From the NCBI GenBank assembly GCA_023420895.1, contig JAEZUY010000014.1, forward strand, positions 1 to 34,733: a stretch of 34,733 bases of DNA, given 5' to 3'. The notes beneath the pieces were generated by a model. It saw only the letters and a list, made by a program, of their open reading frames with translations. It ran no database searches and was not told the origin of the DNA. The translations under genes and the position numbers were made by a program. Position 1 is the first letter of the stretch; every line of letters starts with the position of its first letter. Positions 23,080-30,172 of this stretch are shown here, piece after piece. Source of the DNA: Bacillota bacterium. GTDB lineage: Bacteria > Bacillota > Clostridia > Tissierellales > Gottschalkiaceae.

Positions 23080-24423
23080 ATGAAAAAAACTTTAGAAGAA
23101 CTATGGACTTCCGCATTGGAAAGTATAAAGACTGAGCTTTCCGATGTAAATGTTAATACATGGTTCCGTACCGCAACGCCTCTAAAACTGAGTGAAAACA
23201 ACATCGTCATCGGTGTCCCTAATGAATTCAGCGCTAAAATATGGAGAGACAGATACGCTGAAATCGTTGAGGACACTCTTAAAGAGCTTACTGGAGAAAA
23301 TTATATAGTGGAAGTGCGTATGCTCGAAGACAAGATGAAAGATGAAAATGACCATGAGGAAGGCAGCGATATTTTCAAATCTGATGAATCAGCCGCTCCT
23401 GTACATTCACTTAATCCGAAATATACTTTTGATAATTTCGTAATAGGTGAAAGCAACCGCTTTGCCCATGCTACAGCGCTTGCGGCAGCTAAACTTCCCG
23501 GAGAATCCTATAATCCTCTGTTCATTTATGGAGGAGTGGGTCTAGGAAAAACGCACCTTATGCAGGCTATAGGAAACTATATGCTCGAAAAAAACCCAGA
23601 TCTTAAAGTCGTTTATGTATCATCGGAAACTTTCACAAACGAACTGATCAATTCAATACTTAAGGACAAGAACAGCCAGTTCAGAGATAAGTACAGAAAC
23701 GTTGATGTTCTGCTGGTTGACGATGTTCAGTTCATCGCAGGAAAAGAGAGTACGCAGGAGGAGTTCTTCCATACTTTCAACACTCTCTATGATGAAAATA
23801 AACAGCTTGTTATGACTAGCGATAAACCGCCTAAGGAAATTCCGGAACTCGAAGAAAGAGTCAGATCAAGATTTGAATGGGGACTCAGCGCCGATATTCA
23901 GCCGCCTGACCTTGAAACTAGAATAGCTATACTCAGAAAAAAGGCTGAACTTGAAAGATTTCATGTGAGTGATGAAGTCATGCTCTATATAGCGACTAAT
24001 ATGAAGTCAAACATAAGAGAGCTTGAAGGGGCACTTACCAAGGTAATGGCTTATTCAACGCTTTCCAATCAGGAAGCGACTATAGAGCTGGCGGAAAAAG
24101 CTCTTAAAGATATAATGTCGGAAGAAAAACCGAAAGAAATAGATATAGAGACTATTAAATCAGTTATAGCAGATCACTATAATATAACTGTCGAAGATCT
24201 CGAATCAAAAAAAAGACCTAAGACGATAGCTTATCCAAGACAGATAGCTATGCACCTTGCAAGAGAACTTACAGAGCTTTCGCTTCCAAAAATAGGGGAT
24301 GCTTTTGGAGGCAGAGACCATACAACTGTTATATATGCATACGATAAAATAGAGAAAGACAAACAGGAAGACGAGATATTCAGAAATGAGTTCGATCAGA
24401 TTATGAAAGAACTCTGTGAGTAA
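23080..24423 (+). CDS. dnaA: Chromosomal replication initiator DnaA
   Basis: DnaA binds the DnaA boxes, multimerises with ATP and opens the origin. The 447 residues show domain I (about 1-85, WFRTATPLKL and IWRDRY), a short acidic linker (86-110), the AAA+ domain with Walker A GGVGLGKT (151-158) and Walker B LLVDD (211-215), and domain IV with the DnaA signature GGRDHTTVIYAYDKIE. ATG 23080 follows GGAGG. DnaA-box clusters flank the gene on both sides, as in Bacillus. Confidence 0.99.
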   Translation: MKKTLEELWTSALESIKTELSDVNVNTWFRTATPLKLSENNIVIGVPNEFSAKIWRDRYAEIVEDTLKELTGENYIVEVRMLEDKMKDENDHEEGSDIFKSDESAAPVHSLNPKYTFDNFVIGESNRFAHATALAAAKLPGESYNPLFIYGGVGLGKTHLMQAIGNYMLEKNPDLKVVYVSSETFTNELINSILKDKNSQFRDKYRNVDVLLVDDVQFIAGKESTQEEFFHTFNTLYDENKQLVMTSDKPPKEIPELEERVRSRFEWGLSADIQPPDLETRIAILRKKAELERFHVSDEVMLYIATNMKSNIRELEGALTKVMAYSTLSNQEATIELAEKALKDIMSEEKPKEIDIETIKSVIADHYNITVEDLESKKRPKTIAYPRQIAMHLARELTELSLPKIGDAFGGRDHTTVIYAYDKIEKDKQEDEIFRNEFDQIMKELCE

Positions 24424-24599
24424 TCCACAGGTGGATGTGGATAAGTCTTAAAACTGTGGATAACTTTCTTTTTTTAAGAAAAACAGATTTTTCCAAAAAA
24501 TGCCAATGTGGATAAGTTAAGGAGTTATTAACAGAGTTATCCACATTTTATCCACAGGCACTTTGGCTTGAAATCAATGGGTTCAGGTACTTATCAACA
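24421..24599. other. oriC: oriC part 2: DnaA-box cluster between dnaA and dnaN
   Basis: Perfect boxes lie at 24436-24444, 24455-24463 and 24507-24515 (minus) and at 24537-24545 and 24548-24556 (plus). Near-matches are TAATCCACA (24421), TTATTAACA (24525) and TTATCAACA (24591). The first overlaps the dnaA stop codon. The cluster feeds directly into the unwinding element. Confidence 0.93.
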
Positions 24600-24655
24600 T
24601 ATCCACAGCCCCTACTACTACTACTAAGTTAGTATATATATAATATTAATAATAG
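24591..24655 (+). other. Origin unwinding element: DnaA boxes, GC stretch, DnaA-trios, AT-rich tract
   Basis: In order: TTATCAACA (24591-24599), TATCCACA (24600-24607), GCCCC, five CTA triplets (24612-24626, so 3'-GAT-5' repeats on the other strand), then AGTTAG and an AT tract with TATATATATAATATTAAT (24632-24650). This is the layout of the Bacillus subtilis basal unwinding system. Confidence 0.9.
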
Positions 24656-24694
24656 CATCAGCACTTTTAAAGAAAAGAATAGGAGATGATACTT

Positions 24695-25810
24695 TTGAAA
24701 ATAAAAGTTAATCAAAGAGAATTTAATAAAGCGCTTACAAGTGCACTTAAGGTAGTTGAAAGATCTACTACAATGCCGATTATAAAAGGAGTTCTCCTTG
24801 AAGTTAAAGATGGAAGCCTGTATATATCAGCAACAGATCTTTTAATTTCTATAGAATCGAAGATAGAAGGACTTGGAGAATCAGAAGACGGTTCAATAGT
24901 TGTTCAGGCCGCTAATATACTTTCAGAAATAATTAAAAGACTTCCAGATGAAGAAGTGGAGCTTGAAACAGACGATTCAGACAATCTTAAAATCAGATGT
25001 TCATACTCTGATTCAACACTGAACGGAGTAAGTTCAGATGAATATCCTGAATCTCCTCAGATTGACGGCGAGCAGTCATTCAGTGTAGAAAAAGATCTTC
25101 TTCAGGATATGATATCCAAGACAGAATTCGCAATATCAGACGATCAGGCCAGACCAGTTCTTACAGGCGCTCTTCTTGAAATAGAAAATAATGAAATGGT
25201 GCTAGTGGCTCTTGACGGTTACAGACTTGCTGTAAGAAAATCTGAGGTGCAGAATTTTGAAGGAAATATTTCTATGATAATACCCGGAAAAGCTGTGAGA
25301 AAGCTGTCAGATATACTGAAAATGCTGAGAGACGAAGATGAAAAAGTAAATATGAAAGCAACTAAAAACCACGTAGTCATAAACTGCGGGAATGTAGTCA
25401 TGACATCGAGACTTTTAGATGGACATTTCCTATCTTACAAGGATATAATAAGAAATGAATACAATACAAAAGTAGATGTCGACAGAGCGATGTTCAGAGG
25501 CGCGCTTGAGAGAGCATCGTATATAGACAGAGACGGACAGAACAGTCTTATAAAGATAACTGTAGAAGCCGACTCTATAGTCATAAGATCTAATTCAGAT
25601 ACAGGAAATATACATGAAGTAGTTCCGGCTTCAGTTGAAGGAGAACCTTTAGAGATAGCATTTAATACTAGATATATCTTAGATGGAATAAAAGTTATAG
25701 ATACAGAAAAAATAAGCATGTATCTAGTAGGGAATATACATCCGTGCATTATAAATCCGGAAGGAGATGCAAATTACACCTATCTTATACTGCCAGTAAG
25801 ACTTTCATAG
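24695..25810 (+). CDS. dnaN: DNA polymerase III beta subunit (sliding clamp) DnaN
   Basis: The beta clamp tethers the replicative polymerase to DNA. About 371 residues form three repeated clamp domains, with typical MKIKVNQREFNKAL at the start, SATDLLISIE, the SDDQARPVLTGALLEI domain-2 start, DGYRLAVRKS and the C-terminal YLILPVRL. I use TTG at 24695 (AGGAG 9 nt upstream) since the ATG at 24686 abuts that site and adds an atypical MIL. A terminator hairpin follows. Confidence 0.98.
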   Translation: MKIKVNQREFNKALTSALKVVERSTTMPIIKGVLLEVKDGSLYISATDLLISIESKIEGLGESEDGSIVVQAANILSEIIKRLPDEEVELETDDSDNLKIRCSYSDSTLNGVSSDEYPESPQIDGEQSFSVEKDLLQDMISKTEFAISDDQARPVLTGALLEIENNEMVLVALDGYRLAVRKSEVQNFEGNISMIIPGKAVRKLSDILKMLRDEDEKVNMKATKNHVVINCGNVVMTSRLLDGHFLSYKDIIRNEYNTKVDVDRAMFRGALERASYIDRDGQNSLIKITVEADSIVIRSNSDTGNIHEVVPASVEGEPLEIAFNTRYILDGIKVIDTEKISMYLVGNIHPCIINPEGDANYTYLILPVRLS

Positions 25811-25879
25811 TATATAAAATTGAAAAAAAGGCTTATACCTGTAGATAAGTCTTCAAAATAGAAGAAAAATAGAGAAGTT

Positions 25880-25932
25880 ATCCACTTATTCACAAAGTTA
25901 TCAACAGTTTCTGTGAATAAGTGGATTTTTTT
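25880..25932 (+). terminator. dnaN terminator built from inverted DnaA boxes
   Basis: A perfect 15-bp inverted repeat (25880-25894 with 25912-25926) is followed by T7. The stem arms contain TTATTCACA (25886-25894) and its inverse TGTGAATAA (25912-25920), both DnaA-box variants, and the loop contains TTATCAACA (25898-25906). A TTATCCACT lies at 25878. Confidence 0.85.
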
Positions 25933-25970
25933 ATCTGAAAAATAAAGTTAAAAAGAGGGAGGAACAAATA

Positions 25971-25979
25971 TGATATAAT
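25971..25979 (+). promoter_or_regulatory. Extended -10 promoter of the yaaA-recF-remB-gyrB operon
   Basis: TGATATAAT is an extended -10 between the dnaN terminator and yaaA. The -35 region is poor. Confidence 0.6.
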
Positions 25980-26031
25980 ATAGTAGTGCAGATTTGCAGT
26001 AAAATAATGAACAGACGGAGTTGATAGTCAG

Positions 26032-26256
26032 TTGAGCAATAGAGTAGAGAAAATAAGTATAAAAGATGATTTTATAAAGCTGGATCAGTTTCTTAAATAT
26101 GCAGCTGTGACAGGTACTGGAGGAGAGAGCAAGTACATGATTCAGGAAGGCATGGTAAAAGTGAACGGAGAAGTGGAAACAAGAAGAGGGAAGAAACTGA
26201 GAAGCGGAGATAAAATTTCAATAGATGGAATAGATGAAGAGTTTATTATAGAATAG
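26032..26256 (+). CDS. yaaA: S4-domain RNA-binding protein YaaA (RlbA-type)
   Basis: A 74-residue protein that is essentially one S4 RNA-binding domain: IKLDQFLKYAAVTGTGGESKYMIQEGMVKVNGE and RGKKLRSGDKISI. It sits between dnaN and recF in most Firmicutes and is linked to ribosome assembly. Start is TTG at 26032 with CGGAG 11 nt upstream, a long spacing. recF follows after 10 nt. Confidence 0.94.
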   Translation: MSNRVEKISIKDDFIKLDQFLKYAAVTGTGGESKYMIQEGMVKVNGEVETRRGKKLRSGDKISIDGIDEEFIIE

Positions 26257-26266
26257 AGGTGTTTTT

Positions 26267-27370
26267 TTGCGCGTTGAAACCATAAGACTTATAAATTTTA
26301 GAAACTATAGAAATATAAAGGTTGAACTCAATCCCAAACTGAATATATTCTTAGGCGATAATGCGCAGGGAAAGACTAATCTGCTGGAGTCCATATATAT
26401 ATCGGCATTGGGCCGATCTTATAAGACGAATAGAGACAGGGAACTCATAAATCATGAAAAGACTCAGGCCTATATAGGACTTGAAACTGTAAATGAAAGA
26501 GGAGACAGATTCATAGAAGTGAAATTCGATTTAAAAAGGCCTAAGAGGATAAGAATCAATAAGATAGAACTGGACAGAGTAAATGATATACTGGGAAATC
26601 TCAATGTAGTTATTTTTTCGCCTGAAGATTTGAAGCTTGTAAAAGAAGGACCAGGAGAAAGGCGGGATTTTCTGGACAATGAAATATCTCAGATAAAGCC
26701 TCTATATAGACATAATATTCAGAAATACAACAATGTTCTTTTTCAAAGAAACAGGCTTTTGAAAAGCAGAAACAGGGACATATATGATACTATAGAGGTC
26801 TGGGACAGTCAGCTTGCTGAATTCGGAGCCCGTATAATGACAGACAGAATGAATTTTATAGATAAGCTTAAGAAAATTTCTTCAGGTATTCACAGAGATA
26901 TAACTGGAGGAAAAGAAAAACTTGATATAAAATATATTTCTTCCGTTAATTATATAAGTTCGGATTTTAAAGAGCTTAGAGATTATTACAGAGAAAAACT
27001 TGAGAATGGAATTTCTGAAGATATTGAAAGAGGAAATACAGGTTTAGGAATCCACAAAGACGATCTTGAAATAAATATAGACGGAATGAGCTGCAGAAAT
27101 TACGGTTCACAGGGTCAGCAGAGGACTGCGGCGCTTTCACTTAAACTGGCTGAAGTTGAACTCATAAAAGAGGAGATAGGAGAGTATCCTGTGATACTTC
27201 TGGACGACGTTCTTTCAGAACTGGATATAAACAGAAGAACTAAGCTCATATCTTCATTCAGAGATATCCAGACCATAATAACGTCTACAGACGATATTGA
27301 ACTTGAAGAATACAGCAGTTCAGAAAAAACTCTGTTCCATATAGAACAGGGGAATATATACAAGGGGTGA
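26267..27370 (+). CDS. recF: DNA repair and recombination ATPase RecF
   Basis: RecF helps RecOR load RecA at gaps. The 367 residues carry Walker A GDNAQGKTN near the N-terminus (after LRLINFRNYR-like RLINFRNYRNIKVEL), the ABC signature SQGQQRTAALSLKLAE and Walker B VILLDDVLSELD. The start is TTG at 26267 behind AGAGGTG at short spacing. The family length is normal, and remB begins 4 nt after the stop. Confidence 0.97.
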   Translation: MRVETIRLINFRNYRNIKVELNPKLNIFLGDNAQGKTNLLESIYISALGRSYKTNRDRELINHEKTQAYIGLETVNERGDRFIEVKFDLKRPKRIRINKIELDRVNDILGNLNVVIFSPEDLKLVKEGPGERRDFLDNEISQIKPLYRHNIQKYNNVLFQRNRLLKSRNRDIYDTIEVWDSQLAEFGARIMTDRMNFIDKLKKISSGIHRDITGGKEKLDIKYISSVNYISSDFKELRDYYREKLENGISEDIERGNTGLGIHKDDLEINIDGMSCRNYGSQGQQRTAALSLKLAEVELIKEEIGEYPVILLDDVLSELDINRRTKLISSFRDIQTIITSTDDIELEEYSSSEKTLFHIEQGNIYKG

Positions 27371-27374
27371 TTTT

Positions 27375-27653
27375 ATGTACCTTCATATAGGGAAAAATTG
27401 CATAATACCTCATGAAAACATAATAGCTATAATAGATTATGAATCGGTTGGAGAATCTGAAATAAACAAAGAGTTCTTTAAAACGGCCTACGAAGAAGGA
27501 TTTATAGAGAAGCTGGCTGAGGATTCAGAGATCAAATCGTATGTTATTACAGAGGGAATAGATCAGAAAAAAGAAGATGAGCATATGATGACTAAAATAT
27601 ATGCCTCTAATATATCAGCAGTTACATTAGTAAAAAGAATGAATTTGACTTAA
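27375..27653 (+). CDS. remB: RemB/YaaB-type extracellular matrix regulator (DUF370)
   Basis: A 92-residue protein of the RemA/RemB class, DNA-binding regulators of biofilm matrix genes in Bacillus. The start MYLHIGKNCIIPHENIIAIIDYES and the end YASNISAVTLVKRMN match the family. It lies between recF and gyrB, the position of yaaB in Bacillus subtilis. GGGGTG precedes ATG 27375. The target genes are not visible here. Confidence 0.92.
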   Translation: MYLHIGKNCIIPHENIIAIIDYESVGESEINKEFFKTAYEEGFIEKLAEDSEIKSYVITEGIDQKKEDEHMMTKIYASNISAVTLVKRMNLT

Positions 27654-27689
27654 GATAGATTTTTTATTGAAATAAAAGGAGGATAAATA

Positions 27690-29594
27690 ATGCCGAATAA
27701 CAATACAGAATACGGTGCATCGCAGATTCAGGTTCTTGAGGGGCTTGAACCCGTAAGAAAGAGACCTGGAATGTATATCGGAAGCACCAGTTCAAAAGGG
27801 CTTCACCATCTTGTATATGAAGTTGTGGATAACAGTATAGATGAGGCTCTTGCAGGCAGATGCGACCTTATTACAGTTAGAATAGATTCTGATAACAGCA
27901 TAACTATATCGGATAACGGTATAGGAATTCCTGTTGAAAAGCATCCTAAGACAGGAAAGTCGACTGTAGAGACTGTTCTGACAGTTCTTCACGCAGGAGG
28001 AAAGTTCGACGGGGGAGCTTACAAAGTTTCAGGAGGACTTCACGGAGTCGGGGTATCAGTCGTAAATGCTCTTTCTGAAGAACTTATAGCAACAGTTAAA
28101 AGAGACGGTCATATATATGAGCAGAGATTCGAAAAGGGAGTTCCGATGACTGAGCTTGAAGTAGTAGGAGATACTGAAGAAACAGGAACTACGATTGCAT
28201 TTAAGCCGGATCCGGAAATCTTTGACGAAGTTGTATTCAGAGCGGAAGTTCTTGAGTACAGACTTAGGGAACTTGCTTTTCTAAATAAAGGAATAAAAAT
28301 AGAATTTGAAGACAGAAGAACTGAAAAAACGATAGAATTCCATTATGAAGGCGGAATTAAGGAGTTTGTTCAGTATCTGAACAGAAAAAAGACTCCGATA
28401 CATCAGAATATCGTATATTTTGAAGGCGAAAAAGACGGCAGCGTAACAGAAGTTGCTATTCAGTACACTGACGATTATTCAGAAAATATATATTCTTTTG
28501 CCAATAATATAAATACGACTGAAGGAGGAATGCACCTTTCAGGATTCAGAGCGGCTCTTACAAGAGTTATAAATGATTATGCAAGAAAGAACAGTCTTCT
28601 TAAAGAAAAAGAAGAGAACCTTCAGGGTGATGATGTAAGAGAGGGAATGACAGCAGTTCTTTCTGTAAAGCTTTCTGAACCTCAGTTCGAGGGACAGACA
28701 AAGACAAAACTCGGAAACAGCGAGATGAGAGGAATAGTTGACGGTATAGTTACTGAATATCTTGGACAGTTCCTTGAAGAAAATCCCAAAACTGCTAAAA
28801 CTATAGTTGAAAAAGCTATAAAAGCGGCAAGAGCTAGACAGGCGGCAAGAAAAGCGAGAGAACTGACTAGAAGAAAGAACGCTCTAGACAGTCTTGCACT
28901 TCCTGGAAAACTTTCAGACTGTTCTGAAAAAGATCCGGAAAAATGTGAAATATTCCTTGTCGAAGGGGATTCGGCGGGAGGATCTGCAAAACTTGGAAGA
29001 GACAGAACGATTCAGGCTATACTTCCTCTTAGAGGGAAAATAATGAACGTGGAAAAAGCGAGAATCGACAAAATACTGAGCTCAGATGAGATTAAAGCTA
29101 TGATAACTGCATTTGGATGCGGAATAGGACCTGACTTTGACATAGACAAACTTAGATACGGAAAGATAATAATAATGACGGATGCCGACGTTGACGGCGC
29201 ACACATCAGAACGCTTCTTCTGACTTTCTTCTACAGATATATGAGAGAGCTTATAGATAATGGAAATATCTATATAGCTCAGCCTCCTCTTTACAGAGTC
29301 AAGAGAGGAAATACTGAGAGATATGCTTATGATGACAGAGAACTTGAAGCTATTCTCGAAGAAACAGGAAGAAAAGGCTACTCATTAAGCAGATATAAAG
29401 GTCTGGGAGAGATGAATCCCGATCAGCTTTGGGATACGACAATGAATCCTGAAACGAGACATATGCTGAGAGTGAATATAGAAGATGCTCAGACGGCAGA
29501 CGATGTTTTTGTAACTCTCATGGGAGACAAGGTAAAACCGAGAAGAGAGTTTATAGAAGAGAATGCTATATTCGTTGAGAATCTTGATATATAG
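27690..29594 (+). CDS. gyrB: DNA gyrase subunit B
   Basis: GyrB is the ATPase half of gyrase, which introduces negative supercoils. The 634 residues show GHKL motifs VDNSIDEALAG, SDNGIGIPVE and GGLHGVGVSVVNALS, the transducer, and the TOPRIM domain EGDSAGGSAKLGRDR...TDADVDGAHIRTLL with its metal-binding acidic residues, then LYRVKRG and YKGLGEMNPDQLW. ATG 27690 follows AAAGGAGG. Length is that of Gram-positive GyrB without the long insert found in Proteobacteria. Confidence 0.99.
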   Translation: MPNNNTEYGASQIQVLEGLEPVRKRPGMYIGSTSSKGLHHLVYEVVDNSIDEALAGRCDLITVRIDSDNSITISDNGIGIPVEKHPKTGKSTVETVLTVLHAGGKFDGGAYKVSGGLHGVGVSVVNALSEELIATVKRDGHIYEQRFEKGVPMTELEVVGDTEETGTTIAFKPDPEIFDEVVFRAEVLEYRLRELAFLNKGIKIEFEDRRTEKTIEFHYEGGIKEFVQYLNRKKTPIHQNIVYFEGEKDGSVTEVAIQYTDDYSENIYSFANNINTTEGGMHLSGFRAALTRVINDYARKNSLLKEKEENLQGDDVREGMTAVLSVKLSEPQFEGQTKTKLGNSEMRGIVDGIVTEYLGQFLEENPKTAKTIVEKAIKAARARQAARKARELTRRKNALDSLALPGKLSDCSEKDPEKCEIFLVEGDSAGGSAKLGRDRTIQAILPLRGKIMNVEKARIDKILSSDEIKAMITAFGCGIGPDFDIDKLRYGKIIIMTDADVDGAHIRTLLLTFFYRYMRELIDNGNIYIAQPPLYRVKRGNTERYAYDDRELEAILEETGRKGYSLSRYKGLGEMNPDQLWDTTMNPETRHMLRVNIEDAQTADDVFVTLMGDKVKPRREFIEENAIFVENLDI

Positions 29595-29618
29595 ATTAAA
29601 ATAAAATTTATAGATTTC

Positions 29619-29648
29619 AGAGCAGAATTTATTTCTGCTCTTTTGTTT
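29619..29648 (+). terminator. gyrB terminator
   Basis: A 9-bp stem AGAGCAGAA / TTCTGCTCT with a 5-nt loop is followed by TTTGTTT. It lies 25 nt after the gyrB stop, so gyrA is transcribed separately. Confidence 0.85.
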
Positions 29649-29692
29649 CACATGAAACTTAATTATACAGTTATCAAGAAGTATTCCACACC

Positions 29693-29771
29693 TGTGGATA
29701 ACTTTGTGGATAATGTTGATAAGTCAGTCTGTTATCAACAGAAAAGCGAGTAATTCACAGAGTTATCCACA
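29693..29771. other. DnaA-box cluster between gyrB and gyrA
   Basis: Perfect boxes at 29693-29701 and 29705-29713 (minus) and 29763-29771 (plus), with near-matches at 29714-29722 and 29732-29740 (TTATCAACA type) and TAATTCACA at 29751. The cluster lies upstream of the gyrA promoter, about 6.5 kb from dnaA. It may titrate DnaA or control gyrA. Confidence 0.85.
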
Positions 29772-29907
29772 ATTATACGGAAAACAGCTTAAAATGATGA
29801 ATATATGATAGATTGAATAGATTTTTTGTGAAAAATAATTTTTAAATCAGCATATAATACTGAAAAAATAGATATTTAGGCGTATAATTTTTTAACTTGA
29901 GTTTATA

Positions 29908-29916
29908 TGTTATAAT
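29908..29916 (+). promoter_or_regulatory. gyrA promoter, extended -10
   Basis: TGTTATAAT is an extended -10, with no -35 above background. Two other TATAAT motifs upstream (about 29853 and 29884) are alternatives. The start would give a gyrA leader of about 240 nt. Confidence 0.55.
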
Positions 29917-29970
29917 ATATCTGATAATGCTGATTAATATGTACTTTTCGATTAACCCGTCATTTTAGGA

Positions 29971-30010
29971 ACTGCAGAAAGGCAGCTTATTGTGTCCGGC
30001 GTTTGCCGGA
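29971..30010 (+). promoter_or_regulatory. Two hairpins in the long gyrA leader
   Basis: CTGC-AGAAAG-GCAG (29972-29985) is followed by TCCGGC-GTTT-GCCGGA (29995-30010). They are the only GC-rich structures in an AT-rich leader. No T-box or known riboswitch motif is visible. From 30011 to 30120 I see nothing definite. Confidence 0.4.
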
Positions 30011-30130
30011 AGATATTGAGAATATTGTTAGTATAAAAGATTAAAATTATAATTGTAAAGGTTTTTACTGCAGTCAATTAAGATGGGTAATTAAAAGCTT
30101 TCACTAATTTAATTTAAAAAGAGGAAGGCG

Positions 30131-30172
30131 GTGGATCTGCAACTCGAAAGAGAGCAGCAAATTTATGGATGA
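30131..30172 (+). promoter_or_regulatory. Possible 13-codon leader ORF overlapping the gyrA start
   Basis: GTG at 30131 with GAGGAAGG upstream opens an ORF, MDLQLEREQQIYG, whose TGA (30170-30172) overlaps the beginning of gyrA in another frame. The gyrA ATG itself has only a weak ribosome site, so coupling is possible. Unproven. Confidence 0.25.

Noticed and set aside
24612..24626. CTA triplet run as a simple repeat or CRISPR-like element
   Set aside because: Position after DnaA boxes and before the AT tract fits DnaA-trios; no spacer-repeat pattern is found anywhere in the window.
25971..25982. Minimal ORF ATG-ATA-TAA behind GGGAGG
   Set aside because: The same bases form the extended -10 TGATATAAT, which explains them better; the ribosome site would lie upstream of the transcript.
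29971..30010. T-box or known riboswitch before gyrA
   Set aside because: No T-box antiterminator motif or recognisable aptamer consensus; only two simple hairpins.
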